This document shows positions 18,896-28,427 of a DNA stretch of 64,000 nucleotides, one piece after another. The position numbers and the translations under genes were made by a program. The notes beneath the pieces were generated by a model that was given only the letters and a program-made list of their open reading frames with translations, was not told the origin of the DNA and ran no database searches. The DNA comes from Nosema muscidifuracis (Eukaryota > Microsporidia > Nosematidae). The stretch covers positions 248,001-312,000 of the forward strand of contig JAIOKI010000023.1 of assembly GCA_028335825.1 (NCBI GenBank), given 5' to 3'. How positions within the stretch are numbered: the stretch's first letter is position 1; each line of letters opens with the position of its first letter.

Positions 18896-20929
18896 TTAAG
18901 CAGATGGAGGTACTCCTCCAGCTGGCATAAGATCTTTGATCATATCCTTAAGTTCTTGATCCTTTCTGTCCATTTCTTCTTCATCAAAGTTAGTTCCATC
19001 AAGTCCATAAACCCATTCTTCATATGGTTTAATCTTCTCAAGAATTTCATCTTTCTTTTCTTGTGGTAATTGTTGATGTTGTTCAACTGCTCCCTTAAAA
19101 CTATTTAAAACTGTCTCAAATCCATTCTTCTTAGTAATTAATTGTTTAACTTTCTCATCAGCCTTTTCATGTTCAGCAGCTGCTTCCTTCATTCTTTGGA
19201 TCTGTTCATCTGTAAGTCTACTCTGAGTATTTGATACTGTTAATGATGAAGTTTTACTTGTTTGTTTATCTTCAGCTGTTATATTTAATACTCCATTATT
19301 GTCTACATCAAAAGTAACTTCTATCTTAGGAACCCCTCTTGGTGCTGGTATAATTCCATCTAAATTAAATGATCCAATAAGATTATTTTCTTTAGCTAAT
19401 GCTCTATTTCCTTCATAAACATTTATAGTTACTGCAGTTTGATTATCTGAATAAGTTGTAAATGTTTCTGTCTTCTTTACTGGTATACTACTATTTCTTG
19501 GTATAAGTACTGTAGCTACACCTCCTGCAGTTTCTATAGATAAATCTAATGGACAACAATCTATCAATAATAATCCATTACTTTCTCCCATAACATCTGA
19601 GAATACTGAAGCAGCTTGATAAGCAGCACCATAAGCTACAGCTTCATCAGGATTAACTGGTTCTACTACTTTATTAGCACCAAAGTAATCACATAACATA
19701 CTCTTAATCTTAGGAATTCTTGATGATCCTCCTACTGGAATAACTTTCTTAATTCTATTTTTAATTTCATTTAACTGTTTTTCTAATTCTGGTGTAAGAA
19801 GTAATTTACTTCCATCTTTAGAGTAATTGACTCCTTTAATATCTTCAGATAATAAAAGACATCCTTTGACTCTTTCAAGACATTTCTTAAATAAGGAATC
19901 ACATAAGAATTCAAATCTAGTACGAGTGATAGCAACATTCAAATCTACAGTTCCATGGAAACATGGTACATAAATTTGAGCATTTGTAGTAGAACTTAAT
20001 AAAGCTTTAACTCTTGTTACTTCAGCTCTTAATCTTAAAATAGAATTCTGTTTAAATTCTTCACTTTCATCAATATTATTCTTCTTCTTAAAATCTGATA
20101 AAGCATGTTGAATTAATAAATTATCGAAATCTACTCCTCCTAAGAAAGTATCTCCATCAGTAGCTTTAGTAATTCCTACTGATCCATTTTCTTTACTAAA
20201 TTCAAAATCTAATACTGATACATCAAATGTACCACCACCAAGATCAAATACAAGAACATCTTCTTTAGTTTCTAATGGAGCATCCCCTTGAGTTTTAATA
20301 TGTCCATAAGCCATAGCAGCAGCAGTAGGTTCAGCTAATAATCTAATATTATCTGGTTTAAATCCTGCAATAATAGCAGCTTCCTTAGTTCTTTCCTTCT
20401 GAGGTTCTTCAAAGTAAGCTGGTACTGTAACTACTACAGATTCAACTTTAGTACCTAATCTAGCTTCAGCAGCTTTCTTCATATAAGTTAAAACTCTTGA
20501 AGAAATTTCAATAGGAGCATAATAATCTACTTTACCATTTTTTTCAATTTTAATAGCAATATTATCAATAACTTTTTGACTTCCTGAAATAGGAGCAGGT
20601 TCTTCCTTCTTAGTTTGGAAATTATATCTAACTACCTTAAAAGGCCATTTTGATACACATTTCTGAATATTTTCATCATCAAATCCTCTTCCAATCATTC
20701 TCTTAGCATCAAATACTACAGAAGAAGGATCACTAGTATACATACTCTTAGCAGCAGATCCTACTACTACATTACCAGAATCACCAAAAGCAACTATAGA
20801 AGGAGTAGTTCTATCACCATCTGGGTTAGTAATAATCTCTACCTTACCGTTAATATAAGCACCACAACATGAATAAGTTGTACCTAAATCAATACCAATA
20901 GCGTTTGAAGTTTTTGAAGTTTCACTCAT
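18896..20929 (-). CDS. SSA1: Cytosolic HSP70 chaperone (SSA type)
   Basis: 677 residues. The ATPase domain (about 8-410) shows IGIDLGTTYSCCG, VVTVPAYFEEPQ, VFDLGGGTFDVS and VGGSSRIPKI. The substrate-binding domain and helical lid follow. No signal or targeting peptide is present, so it is cytosolic. It binds unfolded proteins with ATP-driven cycling. The C-terminus reads AGGVPPSA and lacks the EEVD tail with which cytosolic Hsp70s recruit TPR co-chaperones such as Hop/Sti1 and CHIP. It also lacks an ER HDEL. A small insertion (PAPISGSQKVIDNIAIKIEK) lies near residue 115. The start has a CCC signal (GCCCTCGCATAAAATG). The gene has the highest density of C/G third positions in this part of the window, fitting high expression. 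Confidence 0.96.
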   Translation of the reverse strand: MSETSKTSNAIGIDLGTTYSCCGAYINGKVEIITNPDGDRTTPSIVAFGDSGNVVVGSAAKSMYTSDPSSVVFDAKRMIGRGFDDENIQKCVSKWPFKVVRYNFQTKKEEPAPISGSQKVIDNIAIKIEKNGKVDYYAPIEISSRVLTYMKKAAEARLGTKVESVVVTVPAYFEEPQKERTKEAAIIAGFKPDNIRLLAEPTAAAMAYGHIKTQGDAPLETKEDVLVFDLGGGTFDVSVLDFEFSKENGSVGITKATDGDTFLGGVDFDNLLIQHALSDFKKKNNIDESEEFKQNSILRLRAEVTRVKALLSSTTNAQIYVPCFHGTVDLNVAITRTRFEFLCDSLFKKCLERVKGCLLLSEDIKGVNYSKDGSKLLLTPELEKQLNEIKNRIKKVIPVGGSSRIPKIKSMLCDYFGANKVVEPVNPDEAVAYGAAYQAASVFSDVMGESNGLLLIDCCPLDLSIETAGGVATVLIPRNSSIPVKKTETFTTYSDNQTAVTINVYEGNRALAKENNLIGSFNLDGIIPAPRGVPKIEVTFDVDNNGVLNITAEDKQTSKTSSLTVSNTQSRLTDEQIQRMKEAAAEHEKADEKVKQLITKKNGFETVLNSFKGAVEQHQQLPQEKKDEILEKIKPYEEWVYGLDGTNFDEEEMDRKDQELKDMIKDLMPAGGVPPSA

Positions 20930-22051
20930 TTTATGCGAGGGCTGAAAAAAATATATTTATATTTAAAAAATTCTAGAATATTCATTTTTTAAAATTATTT
21001 TTATAAGATAAATATAAAGTTTTAGTTAATAAGTAGAAGTGTTTGTTAATAAGTAGATAGAAGTATTTGTAACTAATAAATGGAAGTGTTTTTCATTAAT
21101 AAATAGAACTGTGGTAGTTATTTTATACATTATTTTATTCTTTATTTTAATATCTTATTATTCTTTCTTTAAATCAAGTATATTTTATAAAATATAAAAA
21201 AGATTAATATTCATTGAATAAGTTATATATTTGAATAATATTTATCCTTAATTATAATAGATAAATAAAATTTATTTTTAAGCCTTACTAAAAGAATATT
21301 TTTCTAAGAATGAAATATAAAATTTATTTAATAAAGGAACATTCCTATTCTAAGAATAAAATAAAATTTATTTAAAAAAAGAACATTTCTAAGAAGAAAT
21401 AGCTTTATTTAATTATATTGACCAATAAAATTAAATATTTTACTATAATTAATATCATTTTAAAATCTTAAAAATTTAATAGAAAATGCTTATAAATTTA
21501 TACATAATCTTTTATTTATGTAAATATACGTTATTAATAAATTAAACTAAAAAATTGAAAGACAATTAATAAATAGAATTTTTCAAATAATTCTACTGTT
21601 TATAAAATATTTAAATAAAAAGGAGTTAATTTTAATTTAAAGATGTAAATTTATAACTGAAATATATTTTATAAAATGTTAAAAATCATTATAAAGACTT
21701 TCTAAAGATATTTCTTATTAAAAAGAATGTTCTTTTATTAATACTTACAATTTATTAAATAAAGCTATTTCTTCTTAGAATATGAATGTACTTTATTAAA
21801 TAAGTTATAAAAATATTTTTTCTTGATTTATTAAATAAAAAAGAATGTCTATTTTTTTAATGATAAAATATTGATAATTTTGATATCATAAATTAATTAA
21901 TAAATAATAAAAATATTATTAGATAAAATATTAAATATAAAGAGATTATATTTTTATTAATTATATTATCATTTTTATAATATTTATTAATTATAAATAA
22001 AATCTATCATTAAATTAAAATATATTTTTATGATAAACCCTATTTTGATTG
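20930..22051. other. 1.1-kb AT-rich spacer with tandem and inverted repeats
   Basis: Near 21025-21110 the text TTAATAAGTAGAAGTGTTTG recurs in about four variants. A long inverted repeat spans 21387-21780 and is listed separately. No open frame or RNA gene is recognised. Confidence 0.55.
21387..21780. repeat. 27-bp perfect inverted repeat, arms 21387-21413 and 21754-21780
   Basis: The left arm reads TTCTAAGAAGAAATAGCTTT then ATTTAAT; the right arm is its exact reverse complement. Similarity continues outward imperfectly: ATTTAATAAAGGAACATTCC-like text occurs left of the left arm (21325-21355) and in reverse right of the right arm (21781-21815). The 340 bp between the arms are non-coding. It could be a MITE-like element or a fold-back of local tandem repeats. 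Confidence 0.75.
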
Positions 22052-22330
22052 ATGAAATATTTAATATTACCAGTTTTAATTAATTCTTCTTATATAGAAT
22101 ATACAGACAGTAGTACAACAAGCTGTTCGTCATTATCATCAGATAGTTGTATTTCTCATACACCAAAACGTATAAAAATATCTTGTGAAGATGATCCATT
22201 AATATATTATGGATATGAAATAGAAATATCAGAAGGAGAGACGATAGATTTAATTAAGAATGATGAAGTAGAAGAGGAAAGTTCTCTAGAAAATATTGAT
22301 ATAGAAAGATTATTAATTTATTATTTATAA
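22052..22330 (+). CDS. Small acidic orphan protein
   Basis: 92 residues from the ATG at 22052; CCC lies 12 bases upstream (ACCCTATTTTGATTGATG), which supports the start. The sequence begins with a short hydrophobic stretch (MKYLILPVLIN) that could be a weak signal segment. It then has a Ser/Thr-rich part (SSTTSCSSLSSDSC) and a strongly acidic C-terminal half (DDPLIYYGYEIEISEGETID and a run of Glu/Asp). No family is recognised. The acidic composition would fit a small chaperone-like or nuclear regulator, but this is not evidence of function. It lies upstream of the superoxide dismutase gene on the same strand. Confidence 0.6.
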   Translation: MKYLILPVLINSSYIEYTDSSTTSCSSLSSDSCISHTPKRIKISCEDDPLIYYGYEIEISEGETIDLIKNDEVEEESSLENIDIERLLIYYL

Positions 22331-22425
22331 AGAATTTAATTAAACTATTTTTTATACATTATTTATATAGAAATATTATATTTATCTATTTATAAAGAAT
22401 TTAATTAAACTATTTTTTATAAAAT
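22325..22425. repeat. Duplicated 35-bp A/T segment
   Basis: AAAGAATTTAATTAAACTATT followed by TTTTATA occurs at about 22329 and again at about 22389. The rest of the 255-bp spacer shows only A/T text. Confidence 0.65.
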
Positions 22426-22585
22426 ATTAATTAAAAAAATATATTTCTACTAGTTTTATTATCTAATTAAATTAAATAAGTTAATATCTTTAGTTTCTTA
22501 ATAAATCTTCAGTACATATTTTGTAATTTATTTAGTTTAATTATATTTTTTCATATCCTAAATTTTATTTTTTATCCCTTAAAAA

Positions 22586-23257
22586 ATGTTCTCTCTTCCT
22601 AATCTAAAATACAAGTACAATGAATTAGAACCTTACATAGACACTAGTACTATGGAATTACATCATTCAAAACATCATCAAGCATACGTTAATTCATTAA
22701 TTTCTACTCTCGAGGATAATAAAATTCCTCAGAAATCTTTAAGAAGTCTTCTTTACAATATAAATAAAAATACTGATTATAATGAATCAGTAAAACAACA
22801 GATCAAGAATTTTGGTGGTGGCCATTTTAATCACAGTTTTTTCTGGTTGTGTATGACACCTTCTTCAATAAATATTCCTAAATATCTTGAAGAACGAATT
22901 ATTAAAGATTTTAAGTCAGTAGATAAATTTAGGGAAGAATTTAATACTAAAGCTATTAAGTTGTTTGGATCAGGATGGGTATGGTTATATTATTCAGTAG
23001 ATCTTGATAAATTAGTAATAGGAACTAGTATTAATCAAGATAGTCCTATGATGGATATTAATGTTGTTCCTTTACTTTGTCTTGATGTTTGGGAACATGC
23101 TTACTATCTTAAATATAAGAATAATAGGAAGGGGTATGTAGAAATGTGGTGGAATGTAGTTGATTGGATGTTTGTTAATGAAATATATGAGGAATGTGTG
23201 ATTAATAAGAAGGGAAATGTAGGGATTTCTGATGATGGTAGTCTAATTATTAATTAA
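22586..23257 (+). CDS. SOD2: Superoxide dismutase, Fe/Mn family (probably Mn type)
   Basis: 223 residues. The metal ligands are visible in LHHSKHHQAYVN (first His), GGGHFNHSFFW (second His) and DVWEHAYYL (Asp and His). FGGGHFNHS resembles the Mn enzymes more than the Fe enzymes. The enzyme converts superoxide to oxygen and hydrogen peroxide. There is no clear mitochondrial targeting leader: the protein starts directly at the fold (MFSLPNLKYKYNELEPYI), so it is probably cytosolic, as is plausible for a lineage with only mitosomes. The C-terminus has about 15 extra residues. The start has a CCC signal (ATCCCTTAAAAAATG). Metal choice remains inference. Confidence 0.95.
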   Translation: MFSLPNLKYKYNELEPYIDTSTMELHHSKHHQAYVNSLISTLEDNKIPQKSLRSLLYNINKNTDYNESVKQQIKNFGGGHFNHSFFWLCMTPSSINIPKYLEERIIKDFKSVDKFREEFNTKAIKLFGSGWVWLYYSVDLDKLVIGTSINQDSPMMDINVVPLLCLDVWEHAYYLKYKNNRKGYVEMWWNVVDWMFVNEIYEECVINKKGNVGISDDGSLIIN

Positions 23258-23312
23258 ATTTCAAGTAATGTTGAGATTGATTAACTTTTAATAATTTTAG
23301 TTTTTATTAGTA

Positions 23313-23515
23313 TTTAATTTAAATTTTGATCAACTTTTAATTTACGGTTACTCTCTATAATAAATTTTGATCAACTTTTAATTTACTTTTATTCTCTATA
23401 ATAAATTTTGATTAACTTCCAATTTTGAATAATATTTACGGTTACTTTCTATAATAAATTTTGATAAACTTCCAATTTTGAATAATATTTACGGTTACTC
23501 TATATAATACATTAA
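23313..23515. repeat. About four copies of a 40-50 bp repeat
   Basis: The text AAATTTTGATCAACTTTTAA, TTTACGGTTACTCTCTATAA and close variants alternate four times in the 365-bp spacer between the superoxide dismutase and ZPR1 genes. Confidence 0.8.
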
Positions 23516-23622
23516 TCTTCTATTCTAATTTTTTTAATAAATTATTTCTCTATTCTACTTTTTTTTATACATTTACTCTCAAAATACAGTATTTTCCTAA
23601 AACTTTTTTTTCTCCTCCCCTT

Positions 23623-24216
23623 ATGTCTCATTCAGATTATAACGATTATATTTTAAGTAACTCCAAGACTACTGAAACATTATGCACATCATGTAACCAA
23701 CAAGCATCTTTAAAATACATAAAAATTAAAGACGTAGAACCAGAAGTTCTTCTTATGGTATTCGAATGTACTAATTGTAATATAAAAGAATCTACCATAT
23801 TTAATGAGAACACTAACCAGAATAAATTAGTCATAGACTGTCATTTTAATAATAAATCTGATCTAAAAAGAGAAGTTAACATGAATATGCATGCTTTACT
23901 TTTTATAGAATATGATGGAGTAAAATACGAACATGAAAGTTCTCTTCCTTTTGTTAGTACAGTAGAAGGATTAATACAACAAGCTTGTGATGTATTAAGT
24001 GATGAGAAAAATCAGATTCATGGGGATAGAGAAGAAATGAATGAGGCTGTTAAGAAGATAATGAATATAAAAGATAACCCTGTGTTTTATATGAGAATAG
24101 AAGATAATGAAGGGTCTAGTAGAGTAGGAAGAATAGATAGAGGGGTTTATGAAATGCAGAGTTGTGGTATAGAAGAATTTAATGATGAAAAAGTTAAGCA
24201 TTCTTATATAAATTAA
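23623..24216 (+). CDS. ZPR1: ZPR1-type zinc finger protein, single-domain form
   Basis: 197 residues. The zinc finger has C-x2-C (LCTSCNQQ) and, about 28 residues on, a second C-x2-C (FECTNCNIKE), the ZPR1 spacing. DLKREVNMNMHALL matches the DLxRxVxKS element, and FVSTVEGLIQQACDVLSDE matches the TTVEGLL helical region. Eukaryotic ZPR1 has two such modules (about 460-490 aa) and binds eEF1A, acting in its folding and in transcription. Here only one module remains, as in archaeal forms. The start has a CCCC signal directly upstream (CCCCTTATG). Confidence 0.85.
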   Translation: MSHSDYNDYILSNSKTTETLCTSCNQQASLKYIKIKDVEPEVLLMVFECTNCNIKESTIFNENTNQNKLVIDCHFNNKSDLKREVNMNMHALLFIEYDGVKYEHESSLPFVSTVEGLIQQACDVLSDEKNQIHGDREEMNEAVKKIMNIKDNPVFYMRIEDNEGSSRVGRIDRGVYEMQSCGIEEFNDEKVKHSYIN

Positions 24217-24257
24217 ATTTATTTATTGTCTTAAAATTCCTATAAGAAAATAATAAT

Positions 24258-24326
24258 TTCGTACGAAAAATAATAAATTTGTATGAAAATGAATGAATTC
24301 GTACGAAAATTAGTAAATTCGTACGT
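24258..24326. repeat. Spaced palindromes TTCGTACGAA between convergent genes
   Basis: The 10-bp palindrome TTCGTACGAA occurs exactly at 24258-24267 and 24298-24307, with partial copies at about 24289 (TTTGTATGAA) and 24318 (TTCGTACGTG). The 147-bp spacer lies between the ends of ZPR1 and the 727-aa gene. CG-containing words are rare in this genome, so the pattern stands out. Confidence 0.7.
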
Positions 24327-24363
24327 GAGTTATAAATATATTCCTACTAAAAATAAATAATTT

Positions 24364-26547
24364 CTACGAAATATAAATCAATAAGACTTCTTTTATATAT
24401 TCATTAAGTCTTTCATCTACTCCTATACATTCTATAATATCTCTTACCACACTTCTTATAACATCTTTACTTTGATATTCTATTAATATTTCTAATACAC
24501 AATAAACATCTTCATAATCCATTTTATATTTAATTCCTCTTAATATATTTTTAGTAATATTTACTATCTTATTAAATCTCAATAAATTTGAAATCATTCC
24601 TTCTTTCTTAATTAAAATCTCATAACAGATCTTAAGATTCTTTTCTAAATTCTTGTATAGTACTTTGTAATAATCATCATCTTCATCTTTAATATCTCTA
24701 ATATATTCTTTAAGTAATCTTGTATTATTAATGTTATTATACATCATCCTGATAATTCTTTTATAATCCTTCTTATTTTTTATATATTTCATTATATCAT
24801 ACAATGGTCTTTTATATTTAATACATATGTCTATATAATATGATAAATATTGTGTATTACTTACATATCTCTTCATTATATCTATCAAGTAATCTGAAGG
24901 ACCTTCTCTATTCATAATATTTAGAATAAAAAGATCTACATTTTTATCTTTACAATCTTCAGTAAATATTTCTGAAAAAAGTCTTCTTATTATTATTTCA
25001 GAACTATTAATATATTTCTTTATTATAAAATCTTTACTGATACATTTTAATATATCAAAATATTCATTATTCCTGTTAATTAAATTTGATAATTCTTTAT
25101 GTATGTTATATTTTTTATAAATACAGTAAAGTATCATATCATAATATTTTTCTGTATATTCTTTTATATTATTTATTATTCTTTTAGCTATATTTTCATT
25201 TATTAAATCTTCTTTTTTAATATTCTTACATTTTAGAAGATATTCACTATATTCATATTTTGTATATCTTATAAATTGAAGGATGTATTGATTAAGAAAA
25301 TTATCTTGTATATTTCTATTAAAAAAGTCTAAAATTCCTTCTTTAGTACCATATAAGAAATATCTTTTAAGTAAAATATTTCCTATATCAGTCTCTTTAT
25401 AAGTGTGATCATATTCTTTTATTATATTTTTATAGCTGGTATTAATATAATTTATTCTATTTATATTTTTATACATTTTATTGATATCATCTATTCTATT
25501 ATTGTTTTTATACATACTATTAATATCACATATTTTATTATTTTTATACATACTATTAATATAATCTATTCTATGAATATCACATATGCTATTTCCTTCA
25601 TACATTCTATTAATATAATCTATGCTATTAATATCATTCACCTTCTTCATTACTATATTAAGATATCTTTTTTTATATTTATATCCTTCTAGTTTTCCTC
25701 TTCTCATCTGATAATATATAACAGTCAATATAAGTTTAATCTTTACTTTATCTTTTATATTATATATGTAATCAATAATATTCTTCTTATTTTTACTCTT
25801 TTTAAATATTCTAAGTAATACATCACTATTAATTATATTATATTTCTTAATTAATTCTATATTAAATATATCACAAATCTTACTAAAAATATTAATATCA
25901 ATATTAAGAAGATATTCTTCTTTATTATCTACTTTATCTATAATTAAAAGTAGATCATCATTAAATATTTTATAATTACTCATTCTAATATAGAATGATG
26001 TATCTGATACATGTTCATATATTAAATATCTATATGAATATAATATATCAATATTAATATCTATAATTAAATTTAGTACATCCATCAATAGAGAATGTTT
26101 ACATGATATTAAATATTCAATTAAAGATGGATTTTTTTCAATATTTCTAGAAAGTATTTCCATACCAATAACAGAATATTTCTCATTCTTGTCAATCTTA
26201 TTTAAAACATTCTTTATAAATAAAAGATCATCTTCACAGATATATAAAGACATCTTAATTAAATAATAATCTGGTACTAATTTATGTTTAGTAAGTACCA
26301 TTCTTAGAATATTTTTATGATCTGATGTAAAATATACACCTTTACTTATCATATCATGTAATATGTTTAGTGTATTTGGTATATTCTCAATTAGAGTGCT
26401 TATTATAATGGGATTGTAGTTAAGAATTTCATAAAGTGTGGTGTCAGTATTGAGGAGAGATACTATTAAGGAAAAAGATGGGGTACTTTTAGGGATAAGT
26501 GAAAGGATGTCTTGGTGAGATATATTTAAAGACTTGTTTGTGGACAT
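24364..26547 (-). CDS. 727-aa orphan, all-helical, with internal repeats
   Basis: No family is recognised. The start is supported by a CCCC signal (ACCCCTATTATG). The protein is predicted to be almost entirely helical, rich in Ile, Asn, Lys and Tyr, with a pattern that suggests stacked helical (HEAT- or clathrin-like) repeats at both ends. In the middle (about residues 300-375) a unit like DINSMYKNNNRI recurs five or six times, again a coding minisatellite. No signal peptide, transmembrane span or catalytic motif is seen. It could be a fast-evolving scaffold such as a nucleoporin, vesicle-coat or chromatin protein, but nothing here decides between these. Confidence 0.8.
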   Translation of the reverse strand: MSTNKSLNISHQDILSLIPKSTPSFSLIVSLLNTDTTLYEILNYNPIIISTLIENIPNTLNILHDMISKGVYFTSDHKNILRMVLTKHKLVPDYYLIKMSLYICEDDLLFIKNVLNKIDKNEKYSVIGMEILSRNIEKNPSLIEYLISCKHSLLMDVLNLIIDINIDILYSYRYLIYEHVSDTSFYIRMSNYKIFNDDLLLIIDKVDNKEEYLLNIDINIFSKICDIFNIELIKKYNIINSDVLLRIFKKSKNKKNIIDYIYNIKDKVKIKLILTVIYYQMRRGKLEGYKYKKRYLNIVMKKVNDINSIDYINRMYEGNSICDIHRIDYINSMYKNNKICDINSMYKNNNRIDDINKMYKNINRINYINTSYKNIIKEYDHTYKETDIGNILLKRYFLYGTKEGILDFFNRNIQDNFLNQYILQFIRYTKYEYSEYLLKCKNIKKEDLINENIAKRIINNIKEYTEKYYDMILYCIYKKYNIHKELSNLINRNNEYFDILKCISKDFIIKKYINSSEIIIRRLFSEIFTEDCKDKNVDLFILNIMNREGPSDYLIDIMKRYVSNTQYLSYYIDICIKYKRPLYDIMKYIKNKKDYKRIIRMMYNNINNTRLLKEYIRDIKDEDDDYYKVLYKNLEKNLKICYEILIKKEGMISNLLRFNKIVNITKNILRGIKYKMDYEDVYCVLEILIEYQSKDVIRSVVRDIIECIGVDERLNEYIKEVLLIYIS

Positions 26548-26629
26548 AATAGGGGTAAAAATAAGAGGGAACTCATCTTACTAGTATAATTATATTTCAA
26601 TATTATTTTTATCTTCTTATGTTTGAATA

Positions 26630-26870
26630 TATTTTTTTGATAATTTATGCTTGAATATTTATATTTAATAATTTATGCTTGAATATTTATATTTTATAAT
26701 TTATGCTAAAAATTAAATAATAATTTTCTATGCTTAAATTTGATGATAAAAATTCAATGTTAAAAAATTAATGTTAAAAATTCAATGCTAAAAAATTAAT
26801 GCTAGAAATTAAATAATAATTTTCTATGCTTAAATTCAATGTTAAAAATTATTATTGAATTTTCTATGCT
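26630..26870. repeat. Tandem A/T repeats with core TTTATGCTTGAATATT
   Basis: Copies of TTTATGCTTGAATATTTATA are followed by TTCAATGTTAAAAAATTAAT-type units, about eight in all, in the 409-bp divergent region between the 727-aa gene and V-ATPase subunit C. Confidence 0.7.
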
Positions 26871-26956
26871 TATTTTTTTACACTTTTTATAATTCTGTTA
26901 CATAAATTATTATTTTGTTTCATATTTCTTTTTTATAATAACATAAACCCCTTTTT

Positions 26957-27967
26957 ATGTATTTATTTATAGGCCTACCACTAGAACAAAATATAGATCT
27001 TCAAGACGAAATTACTAAGATAGTATCAGATAATAATATAAAAATCCTTACTCTAAATATCCCAAAATTTAGTAATCTATGTTTATCATCATGTAGTTCA
27101 TACGATGATATGCTTACTAAAATGGAAAAAGAATGTACAGATTTAGTAAAGCAGTTCACCAATAAAAAAAAATATCTTTTAGAATTCAATCAAAAATTTA
27201 TGGATTGGGATACTGAGAAATATGGGAGTACTAATATAGATGATTGTATAAAAATGGTACAAGATGATCTTAAACATATAAAGACTATTTATTCAGAAAG
27301 AAAAGATGAACATCATAGTAACAAAAGAGAGTACGATGATTTTTTTAGGAAGACACAAGGTACTTTAGCAGAAAGAGATATTTCTTATATGGTTGATACT
27401 AAATATTACGAATTTCTTGAAGATGTTTATGTAGTAGTTAATAAGGAATGTTGGGATAATTTCGTAGATTTTATAAATAAATCTGATATTTCTTCTATAG
27501 AGACATTAGAAAGAATACATGAAGATGATGTTTATGTATTGAGTAAATTACTTATTTTAAAAACAGATGTTAAAACATTTAAAAAAGAATGTTCTACAAA
27601 TAATTTTATAATTAAGAATGTACATAAGATTGAAGAAGGTAGTGTAGAAAAGAAAATAAAAGAGATTGATGATAAAAAAGATTCTTTGGATGTGTTTGTA
27701 GATACTCATTATATAGAATTGTATAGGATTCTAGTACATATAAAATTAATGAAATTATTTGTTGAATCTTTTTGTAGATATGGACTTCCAAAAGATTATG
27801 CATTTTTTGTTTGTACTGGAGATAAATTATTTCATAAATTTAAGAAGATCTGTGAGAATTGGAAGAGTGATAGAGTAGTTGAAGATAGTGATGAAGGAAA
27901 TGATGGAGATGATCAATTTGAGACCAATTATGCACATACAGTGATAGAAGTAAATGATAAAGAATAA
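26957..27967 (+). CDS. VMA5: V-type ATPase subunit C
   Basis: 336 residues. The C-terminal region contains KLMKLFVESFCRYGLPKDYAFFVC, the hallmark of Vma5 (VESVLRYGLP). FDDFFRKTQGTLAE-type and KYYEFLEDVYVVVNKE stretches fit the foot and head regions. Subunit C is a peripheral stalk part of the V1 sector that links it to Vo and controls reversible disassembly. Yeast Vma5 has 392 residues. The start has a CCCC signal (ACCCCTTTTTATG). A second V-ATPase subunit (F) lies at 50.8 kb, so both ends of this enzyme are retained in this genome. Confidence 0.88.
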   Translation: MYLFIGLPLEQNIDLQDEITKIVSDNNIKILTLNIPKFSNLCLSSCSSYDDMLTKMEKECTDLVKQFTNKKKYLLEFNQKFMDWDTEKYGSTNIDDCIKMVQDDLKHIKTIYSERKDEHHSNKREYDDFFRKTQGTLAERDISYMVDTKYYEFLEDVYVVVNKECWDNFVDFINKSDISSIETLERIHEDDVYVLSKLLILKTDVKTFKKECSTNNFIIKNVHKIEEGSVEKKIKEIDDKKDSLDVFVDTHYIELYRILVHIKLMKLFVESFCRYGLPKDYAFFVCTGDKLFHKFKKICENWKSDRVVEDSDEGNDGDDQFETNYAHTVIEVNDKE

Positions 27968-27984
27968 AAAATTTATTTTATATT

Positions 27985-28180
27985 TTAAAAGGCTGTTCAA
28001 AAAGAATTTTTTTTGTTAAAATTATTTATTAAAAAAATTTATTTTGTATTTAACATATTTTAAAAAGCTGTTACAAAGATATTTTTTTGTTAAAAATTAT
28101 TTATTTAAAAAAATTTTTTTTGTATTTAACAAATTTAAAAGGCTGTTACAAAGAATTTTTTGTTAAAATTATTTATTTCT
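27985..28180. repeat. Tandem repeat, three units of about 75 bp
   Basis: Units with AAAAGGCTGTTACAAAGAAT and TTTTGTATTTAACAAAT start at about 27987, 28064 and 28137 in the spacer between VMA5 and LSM2, ending just before the LSM2 promoter. Confidence 0.85.
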
Positions 28181-28210
28181 ATTTCACTCTTCTTGTTTTT
28201 ATACCCTTAA

Positions 28211-28420
28211 ATGGAAAATGAGTTCAATCTTTTTTCTGATTTTATAGGTAAAAAAATATGTATAAAACAAAATGATTCTACTAAGATAACTGGTACTCTA
28301 ATATCAATAGATGGATACTTAAATGCAATATTATCAGATGCTGAATACATAACAGATATAAAAGTTAATATAAAAACATTATTTGTCAGAGGATCTGTTA
28401 TAGATTATATTTCAAAATGA
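28211..28420 (+). CDS. LSM2: LSm2, U6/mRNA-decay Sm-like protein
   Basis: 69 residues, a full Sm fold. Sm1 (KKICIKQNDSTKITGTLISIDGYLNAILSDA) has the D-x-x-L-N of the RNA-binding loop. Sm2 is LFVRGSVIDYIS, matching the FIRGSVVRYV of LSm2 closely. LSm2 belongs to both the LSm2-8 ring on U6 snRNA and the LSm1-7 ring in mRNA decay. The yeast protein is 95 residues; the loop between Sm1 and Sm2 is shortened. The start has a CCC signal (ACCCTTAAATG). The next gene is LSM4, seven bases beyond the stop. Confidence 0.9.
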   Translation: MENEFNLFSDFIGKKICIKQNDSTKITGTLISIDGYLNAILSDAEYITDIKVNIKTLFVRGSVIDYISK

Positions 28421-28424
28421 CCCC
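28421..28424 (+). promoter_or_regulatory. CCCC start-site signal of LSM4, abutting the LSM2 stop
   Basis: The sequence TGACCCCTTTATG joins the LSM2 stop codon, the CCCC element and the LSM4 start in 13 bases. Independent initiation of LSM4 would have to occur within or at the end of the LSM2 coding region. Confidence 0.6.
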
Positions 28425-28427
28425 TTT

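Noticed and set aside
25405-25692. 95-aa plus-strand ORF rich in Ile and Tyr
   Set aside because: It is the antisense shadow of the repeat core in the 727-aa gene.
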